From positions 1 to 33,330 of the forward strand of contig DATAQW010000092.1 of the NCBI GenBank assembly GCA_036264445.1: a DNA stretch of 33,330 nt, read 5' to 3'. A program made the position numbers and the translations under genes. Source of the stretch: Pseudacidobacterium sp036264445. GTDB lineage: Bacteria; Acidobacteriota; Terriglobia; Terriglobales; Acidobacteriaceae. Shown here one piece after another: positions 1-5,867 of this stretch (its first letter is position 1; each line of letters starts with the position of its first letter). The notes under the pieces are model-generated. The model searched no databases. It saw only the letters and a list, made by a program, of their open reading frames with translations, and was not told where the DNA came from.

Positions 1-11
1 AAACAGATATT

Positions 12-40
12 GAAAATGCGCCAACCATCGTGGCGTTTTC
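12..40 (+). terminator. Possible rho-independent terminator of an upstream gene
   Basis: The arms 12-22 and 32-40 pair (GAAAA, a two-base bulge, then CGCC against GGCG and TTTTC) around a 9-base loop, and the right arm runs into a short T tract. It lies just after the window edge, so the gene it would end is not visible. The stem is short and bulged, so the call is tentative. Confidence 0.4.
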
Positions 41-115
41 CTCATCATTTGTTCTTTACTAACGATGAACGGTACAGCGATGTATCGAATCACTCCCCAT
101 TAAGGATCTGTATTT

Positions 116-430
116 ATGGCAACTCTTCCCACCACAACACCGGCAGATAAATATCTCGTGGCTTTTGTGATTGCGGGCGATGACGTCTTCAAAGTCACCG
201 CCGATAACGTCATTCAGGCTGGACACGGCGCTGGATCACCCGCATTCGAAGGCGTGGCGAAATTGAAGGCCGCGGCGGCACTCTTTCAACTCACCGATAT
301 CCACAATCAGCGTCCCAACGAACTGCGCAAGATGGCGCGGGAAATGGCCATTGAAGGCATGACGCTGCTCACTCGCGCCAGCTCCGTTCCAAGGCTGACT
401 ACCGCAACTCCGGAAAGCTCGGTAGCATAG
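116..430 (+). CDS. Small hypothetical protein, 104 aa
   Basis: I do not recognise this protein. It begins with ATG preceded by TAAGGA nine bases upstream, a usable ribosome-binding site. The 104 residues carry no signal peptide, membrane segment or metal-binding cysteine motif. The middle (about residues 25-85) is a mix of Ala-rich and amphipathic stretches consistent with a small folded cytoplasmic domain, and the last 20 residues are Ser/Thr/Pro-rich and probably disordered. It stands alone, with a likely terminator upstream and about 200 bases of structured intergenic DNA downstream before the pseudokinase gene. Amino-acid composition and the start site favour a real gene over a chance frame, but no function can be proposed. 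Confidence 0.6.
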   Translation: MATLPTTTPADKYLVAFVIAGDDVFKVTADNVIQAGHGAGSPAFEGVAKLKAAAALFQLTDIHNQRPNELRKMAREMAIEGMTLLTRASSVPRLTTATPESSVA

Positions 431-510
431 TCTTTTCGCCCGGATTTTCTCCCTAGTTGCTTTTGCCTGCCTGATATAGCCTGTTGCGTGGAGGCGCCGG
501 AGAGTGCCCG

Positions 511-596
511 CGCAGCGATGCCCACGTTACCTTCTAATCCAGCCGCGAAAAATCGTGCGCCGGAGGCCGATTCGCGAACGTGGGTCACTCGCTGAC
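511..596. repeat. Intergenic nested inverted repeat (structured element)
   Basis: CCCACGTT at 521-528 is the exact reverse complement of AACGTGGG at 577-584, and CAGCGA at 513-518 can pair with TCGCTG at 589-594. Inside, CGCGAA (544-549) pairs with TTCGCG (571-576), which directly abuts the outer right arm, and further TCG/CGA and GCC/GGC pairs close the centre. The whole forms a long, bulged hairpin of about 80 bases between the 104-aa gene and the pseudokinase gene. It could be a dispersed palindromic repeat, a leader structure or a small RNA; the sequence alone does not decide. Confidence 0.5.
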
Positions 597-631
597 CACA
601 AACCAATAAAATTGAGATAGAGAGTCGCCCT

Positions 632-2077
632 GTGTGGAATGATTTTGAGTCCGAAAGCGTTGCTGGCCGCTACCAGCTAGGGAAACTTGTCCGCTCAGAA
701 GGGCGTTATGGATGGTTTGAGACGAGCTTTCAAGGGAAACCGGCCATCGTCAGCCTGATTGAGTCATTGAACGATGAAGATGACCTCCTGGAGCGCCTCC
801 GGGTTGCGGAGAAAGTCCACCACCCCAACGTGGCGGCAATACTTGAAACCGGAACAGCCAAAGTGAACGATACGCCGCTGGTCTATGCGGTGATGGAGTT
901 TACTGAGGAAAACCTCGAAGATGTGCTGCGCACGCGCGCTCTTTCTGCGGAAGAAACGAAGCAGGTAGCAGAAAGCCTGGTCGGCGCGCTCGCCGCCATT
1001 CACAAAGAGCGGCTGGTCTGCGGAGAGATGGAGGACTCGAGCGTGCTCGCGGCAGGCGACACGATCAAGCTGCGCAGTGACCGCCTGCATAGCAACTCCA
1101 CAGCATCAGACGCGGCCTTTCAATCTCTGGCAGCAAAAGATGTGCAGGCACTTGGGATTTTGTTGTATCGATGCCTGACGCAAAAGTCGCCCAGCATGAA
1201 TGGGAATGATCCTTCCATTCAGCTTCTGCCTCAGCCGTTTGTGCAAGTGGTGCGCAAGGCGCTCAGCGAGAAGGCAACGACGGATGAGATTGCCGCGCTG
1301 TTACGGCCACGGCCATCAGCAGCAACAACCACTCCGCCACCAGCAACTTCTCCATCAGCAGCAACAACCACTCCGCCACCAGCAACTTCTCCAGCAGCAG
1401 CAACAACTACTCCGCCAGCGGAGTCTTCAAAGCCTGTATCGGCCAAACCGGATGAGAAAAAGCTGCCTTTGCCTGAGAAAAGACTGCCTTTGCCTGTGTC
1501 ATTGTCCTCGGCAGAAGACGACGATGACGATACGGAGGGCAGTGAGTCATCAGGAAGAAAGACCTGGCTGGTTGCGGGAATTGTCCTGGTACTTGTGATT
1601 GTGGGCTTTGCGCTGAAGATTTCGCTTTTCTCTTCAAAGAACGCATCACAACCAACTCCGAGGCACAACGCTGCTGCCAGTAACCCTGCGCCTGCCAGTG
1701 CTCCTCCGGCTGATGTGCCGAGCCCAAGCACGGCAAGCTCTTCACCTGCGCCGGCAGCAGTGCAGCCTGCTCCACCACCGCCAGCCGAGCCACCGCCATC
1801 AATGCCGGCGGCAACTCCAGTGCCCGGGAAGAACGCTATCTGGCGTGTCGTGGCATTTACTTACAATCATCAGGATCAGGCGGAGCATAAGGTTCACACT
1901 ATCAACCAAACACATCCAGATCTACAAGCTGAGGTGTTTTCGCCGAAAGGGAGTGGACGGACATATCTTGTGACTTTGGGCGGGTGGATGGAGCGTGATG
2001 CCGCGTTCCGGTTCGTTCACAAGGCTGTTCTCGAAGGACTGCCCCACGACACTTACGCGCAGAATTATCCGCACTGA
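632..2077 (+). CDS. Membrane-anchored pseudokinase with C-terminal SPOR-like domain
   Basis: The 481-aa protein begins with GTG. Residues about 10-230 resemble a Ser/Thr protein kinase fold (GRYQLGKLVR start, HHPNVAAI helix, YAVMEF hinge), but the catalytic residues are missing: the VAIK lysine position reads PAIV, the HRD loop reads VCGEMEDSSVL and the DFG region reads IKLRSD. It is therefore probably a pseudokinase acting as a binding or scaffold domain. Residues about 230-275 are a Pro/Thr/Ala linker built from 13-residue repeats. A single membrane helix follows at about 311-332, then a Pro/Ala-rich linker, then residues about 404-481, which look like a SPOR domain (peptidoglycan-binding family) ending in a GLPxDTYAQNY-type motif. 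The predicted topology is cytoplasmic kinase-like domain and periplasmic SPOR-like domain. A link between cell signalling and the cell wall is inference. Confidence 0.75.
   Translation: MWNDFESESVAGRYQLGKLVRSEGRYGWFETSFQGKPAIVSLIESLNDEDDLLERLRVAEKVHHPNVAAILETGTAKVNDTPLVYAVMEFTEENLEDVLRTRALSAEETKQVAESLVGALAAIHKERLVCGEMEDSSVLAAGDTIKLRSDRLHSNSTASDAAFQSLAAKDVQALGILLYRCLTQKSPSMNGNDPSIQLLPQPFVQVVRKALSEKATTDEIAALLRPRPSAATTTPPPATSPSAATTTPPPATSPAAATTTPPAESSKPVSAKPDEKKLPLPEKRLPLPVSLSSAEDDDDDTEGSESSGRKTWLVAGIVLVLVIVGFALKISLFSSKNASQPTPRHNAAASNPAPASAPPADVPSPSTASSSPAPAAVQPAPPPPAEPPPSMPAATPVPGKNAIWRVVAFTYNHQDQAEHKVHTINQTHPDLQAEVFSPKGSGRTYLVTLGGWMERDAAFRFVHKAVLEGLPHDTYAQNYPH
1313..1420 (+). repeat. 39-bp tandem repeat within the pseudokinase linker
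   Basis: Two identical 39-bp units (1313-1351 and 1352-1390) are followed by a diverged partial third copy (1391-1420). Each unit encodes 13 residues rich in Ala, Thr and Pro. The perfect identity of the first two copies points to recent slippage or a polymorphic linker length. Confidence 0.85.
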
Positions 2078-2104
2078 GTCGTGCACCAGACAGTCAAGAC
2101 TGAC

Positions 2105-2192
2105 AAGTACAACTACCCCAGGTTCGCCTCTCATCCCAGCACGCGAACATCGCACCGGGACCCAATTTCGCAAACCTGGGGTAGTTGTACTT
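2105..2192. repeat. 20-bp perfect inverted repeat between convergent genes
   Basis: Positions 2105-2124 are the exact reverse complement of 2173-2192, separated by 48 bases that contain a few more short complementary stretches (GCGAA and TTCGC). The element fills most of the gap between the convergent pseudokinase and infC genes. No T tract follows either arm, so a classical intrinsic terminator is not the best description, although a transcription-blocking hairpin for both genes is possible. Its form, long perfect arms around a short unrelated core, is that of a REP/MITE-like dispersed palindrome. Confidence 0.75.
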
Positions 2193-2208
2193 TGCCTTAT
2201 CTGAATAC

Positions 2209-2811
2209 TTACGCCTGCGCTGCTGGAGCTGGTTGGACCGCAGGCGGTTTCGGCGGAGCAGGCTTCTTCGGCGCTTCCTTCTTGGACGGTGCAAGGATGG
2301 CGTGCAATGTTGTGCCTTCCATGCGCGGCATGAACTCGACTGTGCCTGCGTCGCCTATGTCCTGAATCAACCGGTTGATGATGTTGTAGCCTAACTCGCG
2401 GTGCGCCATTTGGCGCCCTTTGAAGCGCAGCGATGCCTTTACCTTGTCGCCATCGGTCAGGAAGCGGACAGCCTGGTTCTTCTTGGTCTGGTAGTCGTGC
2501 TCGTCAACCGTGACCGAGAACTTCACTTCCTTAATGGTGATGACCTTCTGCTTCTTGCGGGCGGCACGTTCGCTCTTGTCTTTTTCGTAAAGGAACTTTC
2601 CGTAGTCCTGAATGCGGCAGACGGGAGGAACAGCATTAGGTGAAATCTCTACCAGATCAAGCCCGCGCTCACGGGCGATCTTGAGAGCTTCAAAGGGCGG
2701 CAGGATGCCGAGCTGCTCGCCCTTTTCGTCGATGACGCGGATTTCGCGGGCGCGGATTCTTTCGTTGATGCGGATAAACTGCTTAGCCGAACGCTTGTCT
2801 AGCTGTGCGAT
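2209..2811 (-). CDS. infC: Translation initiation factor IF-3
   Basis: IF-3 binds the 30S subunit, prevents premature joining of 50S and proofreads the initiator tRNA-start codon pairing. The N-terminal domain is clear (RINERIRAREIRVID, then LDLVEISPNAVPPVCRIQDYGKF), as are the basic linker (SERAARKKQK) and the C-terminal domain (IKEVKFSV, KVKASLRFKGRQMAH). A Pro/Lys/Ala tail of about 25 residues extends beyond the usual end. I chose an AUC start at 2811-2809 because GGAGG sits six bases upstream and the encoded IAQLDKRS fits the family start; a TTG nine codons upstream (2838) is the only conventional alternative and would place the ribosome-binding site inside the gene. Unusual start codons in infC are a known autoregulatory device. 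The normal followers rpmI and rplT are absent; mtaB lies upstream on the same strand. Confidence 0.93.
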   Translation of the reverse strand: MAQLDKRSAKQFIRINERIRAREIRVIDEKGEQLGILPPFEALKIARERGLDLVEISPNAVPPVCRIQDYGKFLYEKDKSERAARKKQKVITIKEVKFSVTVDEHDYQTKKNQAVRFLTDGDKVKASLRFKGRQMAHRELGYNIINRLIQDIGDAGTVEFMPRMEGTTLHAILAPSKKEAPKKPAPPKPPAVQPAPAAQA

Positions 2812-2817
2812 GGGTGT

Positions 2818-2822
2818 CCTCC
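2818..2822 (-). promoter_or_regulatory. Ribosome-binding site deciding the infC AUC start
   Basis: CCTCC on the plus strand reads GGAGG on the coding strand, six bases ahead of the AUC codon at 2811-2809. No ATG, GTG or TTG lies at a workable distance downstream of it. Confidence 0.7.
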
Positions 2823-2825
2823 AGA

Positions 2826-2861
2826 AGTAGGGACGCAAACTCTACATCCCTACTCAGTATA
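2826..2861 (-). promoter_or_regulatory. Putative infC promoter -10 and overlapping dyad
   Basis: On the coding strand TATACT (2861-2856) matches five of six bases of a sigma-70 -10 element; no good -35 is visible. Just downstream, 2826-2833 and 2847-2854 form a perfect 8-bp inverted repeat with a 13-base loop ending a few bases before the ribosome-binding site. If transcription starts at about 2849 the dyad would overlap the start site, like an operator; if transcripts read through from mtaB it would form a leader hairpin. Confidence 0.4.
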
Positions 2862-2884
2862 TCAATTTGTTGCTCTTCTTTTTT

Positions 2885-4225
2885 TCAGAGAGAAGAAACT
2901 GGGATAGCGAGAATTCCATCCTCAGTCAGGCCAGTAGCCTGCACAATGATGGTGCGGTTTGCCGGAAGGTCCGTTTCAATTTCGATTTTCAGGAAATTGT
3001 CTGAAAGCGCAGGCGCGAGTCCATTTTGCGTGCCTTCGAGCGTTACGACGCTCAGTTCGCGGCCAGTAAAACTTTTGCGAAACGCATGATTCTTTTCACG
3101 ATTCAGTTTGCGCAGGGCTGCGATGCGCTCCTCTACTGCGCGTGCTGGAACTGGAGATTCCCGATGCAGCGCTGCTGCTGGCGTTCCAGGACGCGCCGAG
3201 AATGGAAACAGATGCAAATATGTGAAAGGCTGAGCTGCGATGAAGTCGTAACTTTCCCGAAACAGAGCGTCGGTCTCGCCGGGGAAACCTATCATCACGT
3301 CGGCACCAATGGCTGCGTCAGGCATCAGGCTGCGGATCTGGTTGAGTTTTCCCGCGTAATGCCAGGGGCGGTAGCGGCGGTGCATCTTTCGAAGGATCGT
3401 GTCTGAGCCAGATTGCAGCGGAAGATGCGCGTGGCGTGCCAATTTGCCTGGTGATGCATATTGCGCAAAGAGCGCCAGCAGCTCCGGGGTCCAGTCCATT
3501 GGCTCAATAGAGCTGAGGCGCAGACGCGGCAGCGAGGTCTGCTCAACAATAGCGGCTATGAGATCGGAGAACCTTTGTTGCGGGTTCAGGTCGCGTCCCC
3601 AGCGCCCAAGATTGATGCCTGAGAGCACCAGCTCCTGCCCACCGTTTTCCGCAAAGCGGTTTACAGAGTCGAGGCATTCGGCCAGAGAAACAGAACGGCT
3701 CGGGCCGCGCGTCTCCGGAATGATGCAGAATGAGCAGCGATTGGCGCAGCCGTCCTGGACTTTGAGATTCGGGCGCGTCTGGTGTGCGTCTTCAGCAAAT
3801 GAAAGCTCAGCCAGTTCTGCATGGGCGAAGTTTTCGTCGTGCAGAACCGGAATGTTGTTCACCAGATGGGCCAGAGGCACAAAGCTCGATGGCTCGGTGA
3901 TTTCTGGAACAACCAGAGACTTGTGGCTGTTGCCAATGACTGATGTGACGCCTTCAATCTCCGCAACTTCTTCCGGAGCACGCTGAGCGTAACATCCGGT
4001 AACGACGATCTTTGCCTGCGGATTGCGCCGGTGAACACGGCGGATGAAAGCGCGCGCCGCGCGGTCAGCCTCTGCTGTTACGCTGCAAGTATTTACAACA
4101 ACGACGCTGGCCGTCGAAAATCCGCCAGCAGGCGCGAGCCCGCGATGGCGCAGACCGGCGGCGATAGCCTCTCCATCGGAGCGGCTGGCGCGGCACCCAA
4201 AATTCTCGACATGATATTCTGCCAC
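2885..4225 (-). CDS. mtaB: tRNA (N6-L-threonylcarbamoyladenosine37-C2)-methylthiotransferase MtaB
   Basis: This radical-SAM enzyme adds a methylthio group to t6A37 of ANN-decoding tRNAs, giving ms2t6A. In the 446-aa product, the N-terminal methylthiotransferase domain has its three auxiliary-cluster cysteines at C11 (NFGC), C47 (VVNTC) and C78 (VVTGC). The radical-SAM CxxxCxxC motif is C160, C164, C167. A TRAM-like C-terminal region follows. YHVENFGCRASRSDGE and the lack of MiaB-specific features favour MtaB over MiaB. The frame stays open to 4543, but that stretch overlaps the response-regulator gene and lacks family similarity, so I took GTG at 4225. There is no ribosome-binding site before it, but TACACT lies seven bases upstream, suggesting a leaderless transcript. 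infC follows 73 bases downstream of its stop. Confidence 0.9.
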   Translation of the reverse strand: MAEYHVENFGCRASRSDGEAIAAGLRHRGLAPAGGFSTASVVVVNTCSVTAEADRAARAFIRRVHRRNPQAKIVVTGCYAQRAPEEVAEIEGVTSVIGNSHKSLVVPEITEPSSFVPLAHLVNNIPVLHDENFAHAELAELSFAEDAHQTRPNLKVQDGCANRCSFCIIPETRGPSRSVSLAECLDSVNRFAENGGQELVLSGINLGRWGRDLNPQQRFSDLIAAIVEQTSLPRLRLSSIEPMDWTPELLALFAQYASPGKLARHAHLPLQSGSDTILRKMHRRYRPWHYAGKLNQIRSLMPDAAIGADVMIGFPGETDALFRESYDFIAAQPFTYLHLFPFSARPGTPAAALHRESPVPARAVEERIAALRKLNREKNHAFRKSFTGRELSVVTLEGTQNGLAPALSDNFLKIEIETDLPANRTIIVQATGLTEDGILAIPVSSL

Positions 4226-4263
4226 CTTGTCTAGTGTAACAATGGGGATGTCAGAAAACTCCC

Positions 4264-4292
4264 TTGCCCATGTTCGCTCAGGCTGGTGTAGT
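4264..4292 (+). promoter_or_regulatory. Possible sigma-70 promoter of the response regulator
   Basis: TTGCCC (4264-4269) and TGTAGT (4287-4292) are separated by exactly 17 bases; each matches four of six consensus bases. The predicted transcription start at about 4299 gives a leader of some 35 bases before the ATG at 4335. This is weak matching and should be read as a candidate only. Confidence 0.3.
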
Positions 4293-4334
4293 CTGGAGCA
4301 ACGACGGCAAATCAGTAAACGCAGGAGTGTGGGT

Positions 4335-4811
4335 ATGAAACGGCGCATTTTGCTGGTGGACGACGAACTGGCGGTTCTGCTGACCTTGAAGGCTGTCCTC
4401 GAATTCAACGGCTTTGAGGTGGAAACAGCGGCTTCCGCGCGCGAGGCCAAATCGAAAATCAAGAACGGCGAATTCCATATGGTCATCACTGACATGCGCA
4501 TGGAAAGCGAGAGCTCTGGTCGCGAAGTCGTGCAGGTCGCCAAGAAAGCGTCTTACAAGCCTGCCGTTGCCATGCTGACCGCTTTTCCACAGTCCGATTC
4601 TGAGCTCGAAGACCACGGCGCCGACGAGATGCTGGTAAAGCCAATGAACACCCAGGACCTGTTGGTGCAGATCGAGGCCCTGCTGGTAACTCATGAAGAC
4701 AAAAAGCGTGTCCAGAACGAGAGAGACCTGATGCTGGTAGGCGCAAGGGAGTCTGCATCCACGAAACGTTCTGCTTCATCCCGCAAAGTCGCGGCAAGCC
4801 GCGCCAAGTAG
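4335..4811 (+). CDS. Single-domain response regulator (CheY-like receiver)
   Basis: The 158-aa protein is a stand-alone receiver domain. The acidic pair D9-D10 (LLVDDE), phosphoacceptor D53 (VITDMR), conserved Thr (AMLTAF) and Lys (LVKP) are all present, so it should be phosphorylated by a histidine kinase. No DNA-binding or enzymatic output domain follows; the last 35 residues are a Lys/Ser/Ala-rich tail that may bind a partner or nucleic acid. The frame is open from 4227, but ATG at 4335 has GGAG at a good distance and starts exactly at the family start MKRRILLVDD. It is divergent from mtaB and no histidine kinase is adjacent; the kinase at 25251-26909 has its own regulator. The partner is unknown. 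Confidence 0.88.
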   Translation: MKRRILLVDDELAVLLTLKAVLEFNGFEVETAASAREAKSKIKNGEFHMVITDMRMESESSGREVVQVAKKASYKPAVAMLTAFPQSDSELEDHGADEMLVKPMNTQDLLVQIEALLVTHEDKKRVQNERDLMLVGARESASTKRSASSRKVAASRAK

Positions 4812-4817
4812 CGCACT

Positions 4818-4839
4818 GCCGCTCTTGCTCAAGAGCGGC
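4818..4839. terminator. GC-rich hairpin between convergent genes
   Basis: 4818-4827 and 4830-4839 are perfectly complementary over 10 bases (GCCGCTCTTG and CAAGAGCGGC). The hairpin begins six bases after the response-regulator stop and lies before the 3' end of the convergent zinc-ribbon gene. It lacks a T tract, so it may act with Rho or simply protect 3' ends. Confidence 0.55.
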
Positions 4840-4867
4840 CTCATCACCTCAACAGAACCAATTGAAC

Positions 4868-5191
4868 CTACACAGCCGCCGGCCGGCTGACCGCCGGAGC
4901 AGTGCTGGCAATTGCCGGAGCGCGCTTCTTTTGAAAGCACTGGCGGCAAAGCACAGGACGGCCCTGGGTCGGCTTGAATGGCACCGTGGTTTCGGCACCG
5001 CAATCTGAGCAGACCGTACGCGTCTCCGTGCGGGCCGCCATGCCTCCGGCGGCGCGCTTGGCCTTGCACTGCTTGCACCGCTTTGGATCGTTCTTGAATT
5101 GCTTGTCGTGGAAGAAAAGCTGTTCGCCCGCGGTAAAGACAAACTCGTTGCCGCAGTCGATGCACTTGAGAATCTTGTCAATGAACTCCAT
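4868..5191 (-). CDS. Small double zinc-ribbon protein (zf_Tbcl plus CxxC-x17-CxxC)
   Basis: The 107-aa protein carries two four-cysteine modules. The first (residues 4-42) has C10, C13, C39 and C42 in a context (DKILKCIDCGNEFVFT, GEQLFF, DPKRCKQC) that I recognise as the 'probable zinc-ribbon' family PF13451. The second has C61, C64, C82 and C85 with exactly 17 residues between pairs and the PF-P-GRPVLCRQCF pattern of the CxxC-x17-CxxC family. The C-terminus is Ala/Pro-rich. I chose ATG at 5191 because the family similarity starts there; the open frame extends to 5293 without similarity. Such proteins are widespread but functionally obscure; nucleic-acid or protein binding is inference. Confidence 0.82.
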   Translation of the reverse strand: MEFIDKILKCIDCGNEFVFTAGEQLFFHDKQFKNDPKRCKQCKAKRAAGGMAARTETRTVCSDCGAETTVPFKPTQGRPVLCRQCFQKKRAPAIASTAPAVSRPAAV

Positions 5192-5486
5192 GTTGGCGTC
5201 CCCAGCTTCCGCTGCCGAGCTGCCGCAGCGAAAACGCAGAGCCCTCGCTCCACTGGATAGTGAGCGGAAGGGTCTGTTCCATAACAACTGCAACGGCTTT
5301 TATAACGAAAGGGCCTTGGCCGCGGTGAGGAGCGGCGATTGCCAGGAATCTAATCACACTGGCATGACGCGCCGAGAAGGCACGCCGATGGGACTGCTAA
5401 ACGGATTCTATTTACAGATTTAACGTAGTTCAGCCCCATCGCGCTCTCAAGCCGCGATAGGGCCATTTTGTTGCAACGGAGGATAG
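5192..5486. other. Intergenic region with a hairpin downstream of rpsU
   Basis: No convincing gene is seen here. It should hold the promoter of the zinc-ribbon gene (reading leftwards) and the 3' end of the rpsU transcript. ATCGCG near 5438-5443 can pair with CGCGAT near 5453-5458, flanked by CCC/GGG, giving a plausible but T-poor terminator hairpin for rpsU. Confidence 0.4.
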
Positions 5487-5684
5487 TTAGTCCTGTTCCT
5501 TGCGGGCTTTTTTGCGATTCCGCTTGCGCGCCAGCGCTTCCTTCATGCGGCGCTTTTCGCCGGGCTTAAGGTAAAAGGAGTGACGTTTTACTTCCTTGAT
5601 GATGTCCTCCTGCTGTACCTTGCGCTTAAACCGGCGCAATGCATTTTCAAGCGGCTCGCCTTCCTGCACACGAACCTCTGCCAA
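5487..5684 (-). CDS. rpsU: Small ribosomal subunit protein bS21
   Basis: bS21 is a 30S protein that supports recognition of the Shine-Dalgarno sequence. The 65-aa product is recognisable throughout: EVRVQEGEPLENALRRFKRKV, then the basic helix IIKEVKRHSFYLKPGEKRRMKEALARKR and a Lys/Arg-rich end. The frame can be extended to an ATG at 5711, but GGAGGT lies inside that extension, nine bases before a TTG at 5684, and the family begins MAEVRV, so TTG is the likely start. It is monocistronic. In many bacteria rpsU heads an operon with dnaG and rpoD; here those genes lie about 9 and 27 kb away on the other strand. Confidence 0.93.
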   Translation of the reverse strand: MAEVRVQEGEPLENALRRFKRKVQQEDIIKEVKRHSFYLKPGEKRRMKEALARKRNRKKARKEQD

Positions 5685-5867
5685 TGGAACTACACCTCCA
5701 AACCGACCCATTAGGGCCTATATAGATTACAGGATTTCGGGCAAAGAGGCGAGTTTTAGGAACTAAACCCCGCAATCGAAACTTGGGGCCTACTGGAAGC
5801 GCGATCGAGAGTGAGTCACTGCTCTCGCAGAGTGTCGGCAAATGTAAGATGCATAAAGAGAAAATCA

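Noticed and set aside
1200..1814. Overlapping long frames on both strands within the pseudokinase gene
   Set aside because: They arise from the repetitive Pro/Ala/Thr codons of the linker; the kinase-SPOR frame explains the region.
4226..4543. N-terminal extension of the mtaB frame to 4543
   Set aside because: It runs antisense through the response-regulator gene, has no family similarity, and the remaining protein already has the normal MtaB length.
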